A stretch of DNA of 63,647 bases from an uncultured Pelagibacteraceae bacterium (GCA_902636075.1 CACPQM010000009.1:1-63647); one strand, 5' to 3'. Counted from the stretch's first letter, positions 52,368 through 62,410 are shown. The notes: generated by a model not told the origin, from the letters alone. Numbers and translations are program-made.

Positions 52368-54562
52368 CAGTTAACCATATATTCCTTTAACCATTTTTTA
52401 TACCCTTCTTTAATATCGTCAATTGATATTTTTAGATCATTTCCATAAGTAATCTTATCACTTTCAACCATACCTAATTTATCATAATGAATTGAGTCTT
52501 TTTTTAGTTTGTTTTCAAGTTTTTCTAAATTTTCTGCTTTAATCTCTATAATGTATCTTCCTTGATCCTCGCCAAAAAAATACTCAAATTTATTTACTAA
52601 ACCATCTATAGGAAATAGTTTTACTCCTTTATCACTCTTTACACTCATTTTAGCAATAGCGGTTAAAATTCCACCTAAAGACACATCATGACAAGATTCT
52701 AGTAAATTATCTTTTTTTAAATTAAGAATACACATTCCATTTTGTTTCTCGTTAAATAAATTAATTTCAGGAGGAGGACCATTAAAATTGGAAAAAATAT
52801 TTCTAGCAAATATAGATTGATCTAGATGGCCTTCTGTTTTACCAATTATCAAAAGATAGTTGCCTTCATTTTTTAATTCCATTGTTAACATTTTTTTATA
52901 ATCAGACAGTAATCCGATACCCCCAATGGAAGGTGTAGGTTTTATACCTTTATCTTTTGTTTCGTTATAAAAAGATACATTTCCTGAAACAACAGGGTAA
53001 TTTAGATACTTAGATGCTTCTGTAATTCCTTTGACACATTCTACAAACTCACCCATATTTTTTTCTTTCTCAGGATTTCCAAAATTAAGACAATTTGTAA
53101 TTGCAATTGGTTTTGCACCAACAGAGATCATATTTCTCCAACTTTCACAAACAACTTGTTTACCACCAGTTAATGGATGAGCATAACAATAAGTTGCAGA
53201 TGAATCTACCGCTGCGGCTACAGCTTTTTTAGTACCATGAACTCTCACAACTCCAGCATTACCGCCAGGTTTTTGAATAGTATCTCCCATAACTGTATGA
53301 TCATATTGATCCCAGATCCATTCCTTGTCAGCAATATTTGGATCGATTAAGATTTTATTTAAGCAATCACTTAAATTTAAAGATTTAAAAAGATCCTTTG
53401 AAAAATTATTTTCTTTTGGAAGAGTAGCTTTAACCCATTTTCTATCATACATAGGAGCATTTTCAGCTAAAAAATCAATTGGTATTTCAGCAACTTTTAT
53501 ATTTTCAAAAAAAAGTTCTATGTTCTTAGTATTTGTAGTTTTTCCAATGACAGCAAAATCAAGGTTCCATTTGTCAAAAATTTTTTTAGCTTCATTTTCT
53601 TTTCCTTCTTCTAAGACAATTAACATTCTTTCCTGACTTTCTGAGAGCATTATTTCATAAGGAGTCATTTTTTCTTCTCTACATGGAACTTTTGATAAGT
53701 TTATCTCAATTCCCAAATCTCCTTTTGATGCCATTTCAATACTTGACGATGTTAAACCTGCAGCACCCATGTCTTGTATAGAAATTATTGATTTTCCAGC
53801 CATAAGTTCAAGACAAGCCTCCAAAAGTAGTTTTTCTGTAAATGGATCACCAACTTGCACGGTCGGTTTTTTTTCCTCTATTTTGTCATCAAAAATTGCT
53901 GATGCCATGCTTGCTCCGTGGATACCATCTCTTCCTGTTTTTGATCCTACATATATAACTGGTTTATTAATTCCAGCAGCTTTAGAGTAAAAAATTTTAT
54001 TTTTATTAACCAAACCTAATGTCATTGCGTTAACTAAAATATTTCCATTATAAGATTCATCAAAACAAGTTTGGCCAGCAATTGTTGGAACACCTATACA
54101 ATTACCATATCCGCCTATACCTTTAACAACACCTCTTAATAAATTTCTTGTTTTCTCGTGATCTGGAGAACCAAAATGGATTGAATTTAAATTAGCAATT
54201 GGTCTTGCACCCATAGTAAATACATCTCTCATAATTCCACCAACTCCTGTAGCTGCTCCTTGGTAGGGTTCAATAAAAGAAGGATGGTTATGGCTTTCTA
54301 TTTTAAAGACAATTGCATCACCATCTTCAATATCAACTACACCAGCATTCTCGCCAGGACCTTGAATGACCTTATTGCCTTTAGTATGGAGTTTTTTAAG
54401 ATGTATTCTTGAAGATTTATATGAACAATGTTCATTCCACATTGCAGAAAAAACACCCAATTCAGTAATATTTGGAGTTCTTTTTAATAGATCACAAATT
54501 TTTTTATATTCATCCTTCTTTAATCCATGTTCAATTGCAATTTTTTCGTTAACTTCAACCAT
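52367..54562 (-). CDS. purL: Phosphoribosylformylglycinamidine synthase subunit PurL
   Basis: Catalytic subunit that makes FGAM from FGAR and ammonia supplied by PurQ. At 731 residues it is the small form that needs PurS and PurQ, both present upstream. Visible are [44 protein letters not shown] in pieces near 69-96, [10 protein letters not shown] and [10 protein letters not shown]. The purine set runs purB-purC-purS-unknown-purQ-purL on the minus strand. Confidence 0.96.
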   Translation of the reverse strand: MVEVNEKIAIEHGLKKDEYKKICDLLKRTPNITELGVFSAMWNEHCSYKSSRIHLKKLHTKGNKVIQGPGENAGVVDIEDGDAIVFKIESHNHPSFIEPYQGAATGVGGIMRDVFTMGARPIANLNSIHFGSPDHEKTRNLLRGVVKGIGGYGNCIGVPTIAGQTCFDESYNGNILVNAMTLGLVNKNKIFYSKAAGINKPVIYVGSKTGRDGIHGASMASAIFDDKIEEKKPTVQVGDPFTEKLLLEACLELMAGKSIISIQDMGAAGLTSSSIEMASKGDLGIEINLSKVPCREEKMTPYEIMLSESQERMLIVLEEGKENEAKKIFDKWNLDFAVIGKTTNTKNIELFFENIKVAEIPIDFLAENAPMYDRKWVKATLPKENNFSKDLFKSLNLSDCLNKILIDPNIADKEWIWDQYDHTVMGDTIQKPGGNAGVVRVHGTKKAVAAAVDSSATYCYAHPLTGGKQVVCESWRNMISVGAKPIAITNCLNFGNPEKEKNMGEFVECVKGITEASKYLNYPVVSGNVSFYNETKDKGIKPTPSIGGIGLLSDYKKMLTMELKNEGNYLLIIGKTEGHLDQSIFARNIFSNFNGPPPEINLFNEKQNGMCILNLKKDNLLESCHDVSLGGILTAIAKMSVKSDKGVKLFPIDGLVNKFEYFFGEDQGRYIIEIKAENLEKLENKLKKDSIHYDKLGMVESDKITYGNDLKISIDDIKEGYKKWLKEYMVN

Positions 54563-54564
54563 TA

Positions 54565-55242
54565 TTAATTTTCTATTAAATTTTTAAAAAATAATGATCC
54601 GTCTTCACCGGACAAAAATGGATCAATCATTCTTTCTGGGTGAGGCATCATTCCTAAAATATTCTTATTTTTGCTAAATACTCCTGCTATATTTTTTAAA
54701 GCTCCGTTGGGATTATTTATTTCGTCGTCATTTCCTTTATGATCACAATAGGTAACTGCTATTTGATCATTATCTTCAATAGATTTTAATTCATCGTTTG
54801 AACAAAAATAATTTCCTTCATTGTGAGCAATATGAAGTTCTAAAACTTCTTTTTTGATGTTTTTAAAATATTTATTTTCTTTATTTTTAATTTTGACAAA
54901 AACATTTTTACAAATAAAGTTTAAATATTTATTTTGTTGAAGTATACCTGGCAATAATCCTGTCTCAGTAAGTATTTGAAAACCATTACAAATTCCTAAA
55001 ACTAATCCTCCAGAGTTTGCAAAATCAATAACGGATTTAATAATTCTTGATTTTCCAGCAATGCTTCCACACCTAAGGTAATCGCCATAGGAAAAGCCTC
55101 CTGGCAAAACAATTAAATCACTCTTTGGAATATCAGTATCATTGTGCCAAACCATTTGATTTTCAAAACCAAATTTCTTTAGAGCCACATCCATATCTCT
55201 ATCACAATTTGAGCCAGGGAATATAATTACTGATGATTTCAT
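54565..55242 (-). CDS. purQ: Phosphoribosylformylglycinamidine synthase subunit PurQ
   Basis: Glutaminase that feeds ammonia to PurL. The 225 residues have the class I amidotransferase triad: nucleophile Cys in [10 protein letters not shown] near 86, and the C-terminal His and Glu in MMPHPERMI near 200-208. [11 protein letters not shown] and [12 protein letters not shown] are standard. Ends 2 bp before purL. A small secreted-protein gene lies between it and purS, breaking the usual purSQL order. Confidence 0.96.
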   Translation of the reverse strand: MKSSVIIFPGSNCDRDMDVALKKFGFENQMVWHNDTDIPKSDLIVLPGGFSYGDYLRCGSIAGKSRIIKSVIDFANSGGLVLGICNGFQILTETGLLPGILQQNKYLNFICKNVFVKIKNKENKYFKNIKKEVLELHIAHNEGNYFCSNDELKSIEDNDQIAVTYCDHKGNDDEINNPNGALKNIAGVFSKNKNILGMMPHPERMIDPFLSGEDGSLFFKNLIEN

Positions 55243-55255
55243 TTTTTATAATAAT

Positions 55256-55507
55256 TTATGGTATCCAACATTTTTGATAAAATTCCTCAGGATAATAGTT
55301 TAAAGAACATTTAAGTATCCATCCATTCTTAGATAAAGTTATAACTTCAACAGCCGATCTTTCTGTACCAACTAGGTTAGAAGAACTTTTTATCTTCCAA
55401 CCGTATTCAATTAGATTTTCGTTTAATGAGTAAGAATACTCTGGTTCTTCAGCAAGTATGTTTGTTGAAAAAATTATGAAAAATATAATTATAAAAGCTC
55501 TTATCAT
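55256..55507 (-). CDS. Small secreted protein within the purine operon
   Basis: Not recognised. It has 83 residues: residues 1-19 form a signal peptide (LAEEP after it), and the mature part of about 64 residues has two Cys (LKCSLN and QKCWIP) that may form a disulfide. There is no metal or catalytic motif. It is wedged between purS (6 bp) and purQ (13 bp) on the same strand, so it should be cotranscribed, though a periplasmic protein has no obvious tie to purine synthesis. Confidence 0.7.
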   Translation of the reverse strand: MIRAFIIIFFIIFSTNILAEEPEYSYSLNENLIEYGWKIKSSSNLVGTERSAVEVITLSKNGWILKCSLNYYPEEFYQKCWIP

Positions 55508-55513
55508 TTACAA

Positions 55514-55747
55514 TTAGAGTATTTTATAATCTTCGATAACTAGGTTTGCTAAAAGCTTTTTACACATTTCTTCAACTTGAGTTTTAGCTTTACTCTCATC
55601 GTTTTCATTTACTTCAATATCAAAATATTTTCCTTGTCTTACTTCTGAAACATTATCAAAAGTCATTCCATTGAGAGTTTGTTGTATCGCCTTACCTTGA
55701 GGATCAAGCACTCCATTTTTTAAAGTAACTATTACTTTTACTTTCAT
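55514..55747 (-). CDS. purS: Phosphoribosylformylglycinamidine synthase subunit PurS
   Basis: Small structural subunit that bridges PurL and PurQ. The 77 residues have the family opening KVIVTLKNGVLDPQGKAIQ and VSEVRQGKYFDIEVNE. It overlaps purC by 4 bp (ATGA). Its presence agrees with the short PurL type. Confidence 0.94.
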   Translation of the reverse strand: MKVKVIVTLKNGVLDPQGKAIQQTLNGMTFDNVSEVRQGKYFDIEVNENDESKAKTQVEEMCKKLLANLVIEDYKIL

Positions 55748-56529
55748 TTTTTCTTAATTTTTACTGCTTTAGGTTTAGGATAAGTTAATGGTCTTATATT
55801 TGATTGTTCATGTAATATATTAAGTCTAATGGCTACTTCTTGATAAGCTTCTACCAAGTTACCAAGGTTATTTCTAAATCTATCCTTATCAAGTTTTTTG
55901 TCTGTTCTCATATCCCAGAGTCTGCACGTATCAGGACTGATTTCATCAGCTAACATAATTTCTCTTTTGCCTTCAGCTTCAAATCTTCCAAATTCAACTT
56001 TAAAATCTACTAATTTAATTCCAACGCCCCTGAACATGCCTTGAAGAAAATCATTTATTCTCCTTAATTCTTCGTAAATAAAATCTAATTCGAAAACATC
56101 CATCCACTTAAACGCTAAAATATGTTCTCTGCTTACAAGAGGATCACCTAGATCATCATTTTTTAAGCAATATTCAACTAGTGGATAATCAAGCACTGTT
56201 CCATCTTCTATTCCTAATCTTTTCGTCAAAGAACCTGTTGCAATATTTCTAACAACAAATTCAATTGGAATAATTTCCACTAACTTAACAAGTTGTTCCC
56301 TCATATTAAGTCTTTTTACTAAATGATTTTTTATTCCAACATTACTTAATTGTGTAAGAATATGTTCTGAAATCCTATTATTTAAAATTCCTTTGCCTTC
56401 AATGACATCTTTTTTTTGATTATTAAAAGCTGTAGCATCATCTTTAAAATGTTGAATTACTAAATTCTTATCAGTAGTTGTATAAATAATTTTAGCTTTT
56501 CCTTCGTATAATTTTTTACCTTTTTTCAT
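55744..56529 (-). CDS. purC: SAICAR synthetase
   Basis: Joins CAIR and aspartate in purine synthesis. The 261 residues have LYEGKAKIIYTT, the substrate site EFVVRNIATGSLTKR near 93-107, LVDFKVEFGRF and EISPDTCRLWD. The C-terminal Pro/Lys tail is short. It overlaps purB by one base on one side and purS by 4 bp on the other, so the block is tightly coupled. Confidence 0.96.
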   Translation of the reverse strand: MKKGKKLYEGKAKIIYTTTDKNLVIQHFKDDATAFNNQKKDVIEGKGILNNRISEHILTQLSNVGIKNHLVKRLNMREQLVKLVEIIPIEFVVRNIATGSLTKRLGIEDGTVLDYPLVEYCLKNDDLGDPLVSREHILAFKWMDVFELDFIYEELRRINDFLQGMFRGVGIKLVDFKVEFGRFEAEGKREIMLADEISPDTCRLWDMRTDKKLDKDRFRNNLGNLVEAYQEVAIRLNILHEQSNIRPLTYPKPKAVKIKKK

Positions 56530-57821
56530 TATTTAAAAACCCTTTTAAAAATTAAATTAATATTCTTAAAGTGTGAGGAATAATCAAATATTTTTTTCAT
56601 TTTTTTGCTATGTATTCTAGATGTAATGTTTTTATCACTCATCACAACATCTAAAAGATTGAGATTATCTGCTATGCATTTTTTAGCATGTGCCTGTACT
56701 AATCTATAAGAGATTTCTCTACTTAAACCTGATTTTGTTAGTTCTAACATCAATTCTTGAGAGAAAATTGTGCCCTTGGTGATATTAAGATTCTTAAGCA
56801 TTTTCTTTGGATAGACAATCATTTTATCTAATACGCTCGCTAATCTTACTAAAGCAAAATCTAGAGTTATATTTGCATCTGGACCAATATTTCTTTCTAC
56901 ACTTGAATGTGAAATATCTCTTTCATGCCAAAGAGCAATATTTTCTAGTGCTGGAATAGTATAACTTCTTACCATTCTAGCAAGTCCTGTTAAGTTTTCA
57001 CTTAATATTGGGTTTTTTTTATGTGGCATTGCACTTGAACCTTTTTGTTTTTTTGAAAAAAATTCCTGCAATTCATAAACTTCAGTTCTTTGTAAGTGTC
57101 TAATTTCTGTTGAAACTCTTTCAATTGATCCAGCAATAATACCTAAAACTGAAAAATAATGTGCATGTCTATCTCTTGGAATGACTTGAGTTGATATTGG
57201 TTCAACTTTTAACCCTAGTTTTTTAGCAACGTGTTTTTCTACATTAGGATTAATATTTGCAAAAGTGCCAACAGCACCAGATATTGCGCACGTTGATATT
57301 TCATCTATTGCACTAATTAGTCTTTTTTTATTTCTTTTAAATTCCTCGTAATATGAAGCTAATTTAAGTCCAAAAGTTATTGGTTCTGCATGGATACCAT
57401 GACTTCTGCCCATACATGGTGTGAATTTATATTTTTTAGCTTTTGATTTTAAAACTTTTAATATTTGATCAATATCCTTTACTAAAATCTTTCCAGACTG
57501 GACTAGCTGAATATTAAAACTTGTATCTACTACATCTGATGACGTCATTCCCTGGTGTAAATATCTTGCTTTGATTCCAACTTTTTCAGTGACAGAAGTT
57601 AAGAATGCAATGACGTCATGTTTAACTTTGGCTTCAATATTATGGATTCTTTTAACATTAATTTTAGCTTTTTTTCTTACTGCATTTGCAACACCTTTTG
57701 GAATAGTCCCTAATTTTTCCATTCCTTCAGCTGCAGCAATCTCTACATCTAACCATATTTGATATTTATTATATTCGGACCAGATATCCGTAAGTTCTTT
57801 TCTAGAGTATCGAGTTATCAT
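56529..57821 (-). CDS. purB: Adenylosuccinate lyase
   Basis: Cleaves SAICAR and adenylosuccinate. The 430 residues carry the fumarase-superfamily signature SSAMPHKKNPILSENL near 261-276, with the mobile-loop Ser, and MTSSDVVDTSFNIQL and GRSHGIHAEPITFG upstream with the catalytic His. First purine gene of this block, one base overlapping map upstream. Confidence 0.96.
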   Translation of the reverse strand: MITRYSRKELTDIWSEYNKYQIWLDVEIAAAEGMEKLGTIPKGVANAVRKKAKINVKRIHNIEAKVKHDVIAFLTSVTEKVGIKARYLHQGMTSSDVVDTSFNIQLVQSGKILVKDIDQILKVLKSKAKKYKFTPCMGRSHGIHAEPITFGLKLASYYEEFKRNKKRLISAIDEISTCAISGAVGTFANINPNVEKHVAKKLGLKVEPISTQVIPRDRHAHYFSVLGIIAGSIERVSTEIRHLQRTEVYELQEFFSKKQKGSSAMPHKKNPILSENLTGLARMVRSYTIPALENIALWHERDISHSSVERNIGPDANITLDFALVRLASVLDKMIVYPKKMLKNLNITKGTIFSQELMLELTKSGLSREISYRLVQAHAKKCIADNLNLLDVVMSDKNITSRIHSKKMKKIFDYSSHFKNINLIFKRVFK

Positions 57822-58591
57822 TAATTATATGGAGGCCTCTTATAACCTTTAACAGATTCTGTAAAAATTTCATAAGAGTCTTCTGTAATTCCTATTGTAT
57901 GCTCAAATTGTGCTGATAAGGACTTATCCTTTGTCACTGCAGTCCATCCATCATTAAGTACTTTTACATCTAATTTACCAGCATTAATCATTGGTTCTAT
58001 TGTAAAGGTCATGCCAGGTGTTAGTTCATGACCTGTATTTTTCTTACCGTAATGAAGAATATTAGGTTGTTCATGAAATGTATTGCTAATGCCGTGCCCA
58101 CAAAAATCTCTAACAACAGAAAAACCTCTTTCTTCAACAAAGGATTGAATTTCGTAGCCAATGTCTCCTAATTTTACTCCAGGTTTTAAAATTTTAATTC
58201 CTTTCATCATTGACTCGTATGTTGTTTCTATTAAGTTTTTGGCTTTTACTGGAATGTCTCCAATAGCAAACATTCTACTGGTGTCACCGTAGTATTCATT
58301 CACTATTGCTGTAACATCTATATTTACTGCATCACCCTCATTCAAAACTCTATCAGAGGGAATACCATGACAAACAACATGGTTTAAAGATGTACATAAA
58401 GATTTTTTAAAGCCACGATAGTATAGTGGAGCAGAATGACCACCGTTATCTCTTATAAATTCATAACCAAGTTGATCAATTCGATCTGTTGAGACACCTT
58501 CTTTAACTTCATCTGTTAACATGTCTAAAGTTCTGGATGCTAGTTTCCCAGCAATTCTCATTTTTTCAAACTTTTCTGAATAATTACTCAT
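57821..58591 (-). CDS. map: Type I methionine aminopeptidase
   Basis: Removes the N-terminal Met from new proteins. The 256 residues hold the metal ligands in order: NIDVTAIVNEYYGDTSRMF with two Asp, then GHGISNTFHEQPNI with His, and TIEPMINAG with Glu, then QFEHTIGIT with Glu. No N-terminal zinc-finger extension, so type Ia. It overlaps sfsA by 8 bp upstream and purB by one base downstream. Confidence 0.95.
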   Translation of the reverse strand: MSNYSEKFEKMRIAGKLASRTLDMLTDEVKEGVSTDRIDQLGYEFIRDNGGHSAPLYYRGFKKSLCTSLNHVVCHGIPSDRVLNEGDAVNIDVTAIVNEYYGDTSRMFAIGDIPVKAKNLIETTYESMMKGIKILKPGVKLGDIGYEIQSFVEERGFSVVRDFCGHGISNTFHEQPNILHYGKKNTGHELTPGMTFTIEPMINAGKLDVKVLNDGWTAVTKDKSLSAQFEHTIGITEDSYEIFTESVKGYKRPPYN

Positions 58592-59270
58592 CTATAATTT
58601 TTATTTTTTTTTCAATTTTTATTTCTTTAGAATTTAAACTGCATCTATAAGCAAGAAAACTTACACCAGTTTTTTTAGCATCTAAATATTCTTTATAATA
58701 AGTAGAGTCTATATCTTTTGCTATTCTAAAATTATTTATACCCTGAATTTGAGTTAAAAATAAGACATATGGTTTATATCCTTTTTTAATTGATTCCTTT
58801 AACTTTTGGAGGTGTTTTGTACCTCTTGATGTAACAGCATCTGGAAATTCTGCAATATCATCCTCTCTTATAAGTGTTGTATTTTTTACCTCTAATATTT
58901 TCTTATCACACAAAAAGTCAAATCTAGTATCATCAGAATACTTAAATTCAGCTCGTATATTTTTAATTGTACTAAATTCTTTTATTAATTTATTTTCTAA
59001 AGCATGCTCTACAATTCTATTTGCTCTATGAGTATTTACTCCAATTATCCTTTTTTTTACTTTTATCATCTCTAGAGTAAATTTTAATTTTCGCTTAGGA
59101 TCATTATGTTCGCTTATCCAAGCTTCATTTCCTTGATCTAATAAACCCATCATAGAGCCCGTATTTGGACAATGTGCGACAACAGTTTTATTATTTACTT
59201 CTATATCTGTGAAAAATCTCTTATATCTCCGTTGTAATTTGCCTTTTAATAAAGTGTTGGTAAATTTCAT
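58584..59270 (-). CDS. sfsA: SfsA family DNA/RNA nuclease
   Basis: Member of the SfsA family, historically linked to sugar fermentation, with nuclease-type catalytic residues. The 228 residues contain LLKGKLQRRYKRFFTDIEV, AHCPNTGSMMGLLDQGNEAWIS in pieces, FDFLCDKKILEVKNTTL (catalytic Asp/Glu/Lys), and FPDAVTSRGTKHL. It overlaps map by 8 bp. It is divergent from cinA, with starts 22 bp apart. Confidence 0.93.
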   Translation of the reverse strand: MKFTNTLLKGKLQRRYKRFFTDIEVNNKTVVAHCPNTGSMMGLLDQGNEAWISEHNDPKRKLKFTLEMIKVKKRIIGVNTHRANRIVEHALENKLIKEFSTIKNIRAEFKYSDDTRFDFLCDKKILEVKNTTLIREDDIAEFPDAVTSRGTKHLQKLKESIKKGYKPYVLFLTQIQGINNFRIAKDIDSTYYKEYLDAKKTGVSFLAYRCSLNSKEIKIEKKIKIIDE

Positions 59271-59292
59271 AGAATTTTATTTATATTTAGAA

Positions 59293-60045
59293 ATGACTAA
59301 TAAAAAAGAAATATCTGCAGCAATTATCATTATAGGAAATGAAGTATTGTCCGGTAGAACAAAAGATTTGAATACAAGTACATTAGCTACTTGGCTTAAT
59401 TCTCTTGGAATTTCTGTTGGAGAGGTAAGAGTAATTCCTGATGTAGAAAAAACTATAATTGATACAGTTCATGAATTAAGAGTAAAATACAACTATGTGT
59501 TTACTACGGGGGGTATTGGTCCTACTCATGATGACATAACTGCAGAATCAATATCAAAAGCTTTTAATATTGAATATGGATTTCATAAAGAGGCATTTGC
59601 AATTCTAGAAAAATATTACGAACCAGGTAACTTTAATGATGGTAGACAAAAAATGGCAAAGATGCCAGTTACAGCTAATCTTATTTTAAATCCAACTAGT
59701 GGCGCTCCAGGATTTTATGTAGAAAATGTTTTTTCTCTTCCAGGCGTTCCATCGATATTAAAAGCAATGATTGGGGGACTTGGCAATGTATTAGTAGGTG
59801 GCGATCCAATTCTTAGTAAAACAATAAATTTAATGACCTATGAAAGTGAAATAGCAAGCTCATTAACTAACGTCCAAGATAATATTAAAGATGTAGAAAT
59901 TGGCAGTTATCCTTTTTTTAGACAGGGTAAATTAGGCGTATCAATTGTATTAAGATCAAAAGATCAAGATAAAATAAACCTATGTAACTCATTAATCCTT
60001 GAATTTGTTAAAGCAAAAAAAATTAAAGTAGTTGAATTAGAGTAA
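59293..60045 (+). CDS. CinA N-terminal (molybdopterin-binding, MoCF) domain protein
   Basis: A 250-residue MoCF-fold protein: AAIIIIGNEVLSGRTKDLNT near 7-26, then VFTTGGIGPTHDDITAESIS and LPGVPSILKAM. This is the COG1058 domain with ADP-ribose pyrophosphatase activity in CinA; the C-terminal nicotinamide-nucleotide deamidase domain is missing. The frame runs up to 59209, but that reading overlaps sfsA, so the ATG at 59293 is chosen. It overlaps the next gene by one base. Confidence 0.9.
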   Translation: MTNKKEISAAIIIIGNEVLSGRTKDLNTSTLATWLNSLGISVGEVRVIPDVEKTIIDTVHELRVKYNYVFTTGGIGPTHDDITAESISKAFNIEYGFHKEAFAILEKYYEPGNFNDGRQKMAKMPVTANLILNPTSGAPGFYVENVFSLPGVPSILKAMIGGLGNVLVGGDPILSKTINLMTYESEIASSLTNVQDNIKDVEIGSYPFFRQGKLGVSIVLRSKDQDKINLCNSLILEFVKAKKIKVVELE

Positions 60046-60452
60046 TGTTATATTTTGCCTACGGTAGCAACCTTAATCTATTTCAAATGAAACGAAGGTG
60101 TAAGGATTCAGTTTTTCTTAAAAAATATGAACTTAAAGGCTATCGATTAAATTTTAGAAGCAAATATAGAGCAGCAGATATTGAGAAAAGTAAAAATTCA
60201 TTAGTTCCTGGAGCTTTATTTAAAATTTCCAAAAGTGATGAAAAAAAATTAGATGTTTACGAGGATTTTCCAGTTTTATATAAAAAATTATATTTTCCTT
60301 ATTACAACAAAAAAGTAATGACTTACATAATGGTTAATAAAACAGAGTTTAGGTATCCAACCGAAAGATACTTAAATGTGGTAAAGCGAGGATATAATGA
60401 TTGTAAACTCGATATGAAATATTTAAAAATTGCGTTACAGCCAGTCAAGTAA
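60045..60452 (+). CDS. Gamma-glutamylcyclotransferase-like protein
   Basis: A 135-residue GGCT/AIG2-fold protein, with YFAYGSNLNLFQM near 3-15 (the substrate-carboxylate loop) and Glu in DVYEDFPVLYKK near 72, the usual catalytic acid. It may cleave gamma-glutamyl amino acids or act on glutathione degradation products. Overlaps the previous and next genes by one base each. Confidence 0.85.
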   Translation: MLYFAYGSNLNLFQMKRRCKDSVFLKKYELKGYRLNFRSKYRAADIEKSKNSLVPGALFKISKSDEKKLDVYEDFPVLYKKLYFPYYNKKVMTYIMVNKTEFRYPTERYLNVVKRGYNDCKLDMKYLKIALQPVK

Positions 60453-61138
60453 TGTTTACAAAAAAACAATTATTAACTAAGGGATTGTTATCTGTAGCAC
60501 CTCACATGTTTTCTGTAATTCCATTTGGAATTGTTTGTGGCGCCATTGGTATTGAGCTTGGTTTTAGTCCCATCTTAGTTTACTCAATGTCTATAATTAT
60601 TTTCGGTGGTGCATCTCAAATTGTCTTCTTACAACTGCTTTCTGGAGGGGCATCAACATTAATAGCTGTAACCTCAGTTGGAGTAATTAATTCAAGACAT
60701 TTGTTATATGGAGCGGTTTTATCTGAATATTTAGAAAAATTGTCCTTTATCAAAAAATTATTAATATCTTATTTAGTAGTGGATCAAGGATTTGCAGAAT
60801 CTAATAAGTTTTTTCAAAAAAACAAAGACGAACCATATCTTCATTATCATTTGCTAGGTTCAGGAGGGACTCTTTGGATTTGTTGGCAGTTAGCAACTTT
60901 GTCAGGAATAATTCTTGGTTCATTTGTACCAGAGGAGCTAGGATTAAAATTTGCCGTTCCTCTAACTTTTATTGCGATTGTTGTTCAAGATTTAAAAAAA
61001 TTAGATCATGTAATAGTTATGATCACTTGTGGATTAAGTTCATTGTTATTCTTTGATGCACCTTTTAAATCCTACATAATAATATCACCAATCATAGCAT
61101 TGTTTGTGGCTGCATTAGTTTTGAGGTTAAAAAAATGA
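60452..61138 (+). CDS. azlC: AzlC family branched-chain amino acid exporter, large subunit
   Basis: A 228-residue membrane protein with about six helices. PFGIVCGAIGIELGFSPI near the N terminus, then FGGASQIVFLQLL and VGVINSRHLLYGAVLSEYL are the AzlC hallmarks. It forms an exporter with AzlD, encoded by the next gene (4-bp overlap). Likely exports excess branched-chain amino acids or relatives. Confidence 0.92.
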   Translation: MFTKKQLLTKGLLSVAPHMFSVIPFGIVCGAIGIELGFSPILVYSMSIIIFGGASQIVFLQLLSGGASTLIAVTSVGVINSRHLLYGAVLSEYLEKLSFIKKLLISYLVVDQGFAESNKFFQKNKDEPYLHYHLLGSGGTLWICWQLATLSGIILGSFVPEELGLKFAVPLTFIAIVVQDLKKLDHVIVMITCGLSSLLFFDAPFKSYIIISPIIALFVAALVLRLKK

Positions 61139-61446
61139 CATGGTCGTCAATTATTATTGCAGGTATAATTACTTATTTTACTAGAATGACAATGGTCGCA
61201 CTTGTAGATAGAGATTTGTTAGGAGAAAGAATCAAAGCAGTACTAGCGTATGTTCCTTCAGCAGTATTTCCAGCAATTATATTTCCAGGAATATTTATTA
61301 ATGATTATGGAACATTTATTGATATGAATGATCCTAAAATAATTGGAGCAATAGTTGCTATATTGGTTGGTTATTTTTCTAAGAATGTAATTGCTACAAT
61401 ATTGTCTGGATTATTTTCGTATTGGATTATTATATTTTTATTATAA
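61135..61446 (+). CDS. azlD: AzlD family branched-chain amino acid exporter, small subunit
   Basis: A 103-residue partner of AzlC with about three helices. The IAGIITYFTRMTMVAL opening and LAYVPSAVFPAIIFPGIF are typical. It overlaps azlC by 4 bp (ATGA). Confidence 0.92.
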   Translation: MTWSSIIIAGIITYFTRMTMVALVDRDLLGERIKAVLAYVPSAVFPAIIFPGIFINDYGTFIDMNDPKIIGAIVAILVGYFSKNVIATILSGLFSYWIIIFLL

Positions 61447-61455
61447 AATTCATTA

Positions 61456-62355
61456 ATGAGCATCACTAGATCTGAAAATAGTTTCTATAAAAAGAATGGC
61501 TACTTATTAAAAGATAAACTTATTTCAAAAAAAGATATCAATAAAATAAATGCTCTTATTAAAAGGATTGTCACTAAAGAAAAGAACAGTAAAAAAAAAG
61601 TTAAAGATCAAGGTGGAACTCAAAGTTATGATAATTATCACTTTGTTTTCAATAGCAACTCTTCAAAAAACAAAGAAATATTAAGATTAAATAACCCTCA
61701 AAATAACAATAAATTATTTTATGATTTATCAAGAAATAAAAAGATAATTGATATTGTTAAAAAGTTAATTGGAGGAACTGTAAGATTTCATCTTGGAAAG
61801 TTAAACTTTAAATTACCTAATAAGAAAAAGGGGAGTTTAGTTGAGTGGCATCAAGACTTTGCTTTTTATCCACACACAAATGATGATTTGATTACAGTAG
61901 GAATTTATCTGGAAGATTGTTATGAAAAAAATGGACCATTAAAAGTTATTAAAGGATCACATAAAAAAAAATTATATAGCCATCATAGTAAAGATAATTA
62001 TTTTGTAGGAAAAATTGATACTAAAAAAAACAAAATAAATATAAAAAAATCAGTTTCTTTAACTGGAAAAGCAGGCTCTGTTGCTTTTTTTCATTGTCGA
62101 ACAATCCATGGTTCAGGTTTAAATTATAGCAACGGTTCAAGACCTTTAATATTATTTGGTTATAGAGCATGTGATGCATGGCCAATTATAAATGACGGCA
62201 ATCCTCATCCAGATACAAACTTTGAAAATTATGATGCAAATATTATTTATGGGAAAAAATCAATAGTACCAAGATGCACAGATGTGCCAGTGATTATTCC
62301 TTTACCCAAAAAGAAACACTATGTTTCAATTTATCAACTTCAGAAAAGTAACTAA
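61456..62355 (+). CDS. Phytanoyl-CoA dioxygenase (PhyH) family protein
   Basis: Probable Fe(II)/2-oxoglutarate-dependent oxygenase, 299 residues. The metal triad is His132 and Asp134 in EWHQDF plus His218 in IHGSG, with Arg229 (SRPL) to hold 2-oxoglutarate. The double-stranded beta-helix core lies about 105-240. Lys/Asn-rich insertions near 40-60 and 180-200. The substrate is unknown; marine relatives act on small metabolites. It starts 10 bp after azlD. Confidence 0.88.
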   Translation: MSITRSENSFYKKNGYLLKDKLISKKDINKINALIKRIVTKEKNSKKKVKDQGGTQSYDNYHFVFNSNSSKNKEILRLNNPQNNNKLFYDLSRNKKIIDIVKKLIGGTVRFHLGKLNFKLPNKKKGSLVEWHQDFAFYPHTNDDLITVGIYLEDCYEKNGPLKVIKGSHKKKLYSHHSKDNYFVGKIDTKKNKINIKKSVSLTGKAGSVAFFHCRTIHGSGLNYSNGSRPLILFGYRACDAWPIINDGNPHPDTNFENYDANIIYGKKSIVPRCTDVPVIIPLPKKKHYVSIYQLQKSN

Positions 62356-62408
62356 AGTATAAGTCCAAAAAGACTGAGTATGAGTAGGGCTTCCATTCCA
62401 ACAAACAT
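62352..62408 (-). CDS. Candidate 18-residue hydrophobic peptide
   Basis: MFVGMEALLILSLFGLIL, nearly all hydrophobic, two bases after the stop of the 46-codon ORF on the same strand. It overlaps the 3' end of the PhyH gene by 4 bp. The short length means chance is a real possibility. Confidence 0.25.
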   Translation of the reverse strand: MFVGMEALLILSLFGLIL

Positions 62409-62410
62409 AA

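Noticed and set aside
53325..53636. 103-codon plus-strand frame inside purL
   Set aside because: Antisense to a strongly supported gene, with no recognisable domain or ribosome site.
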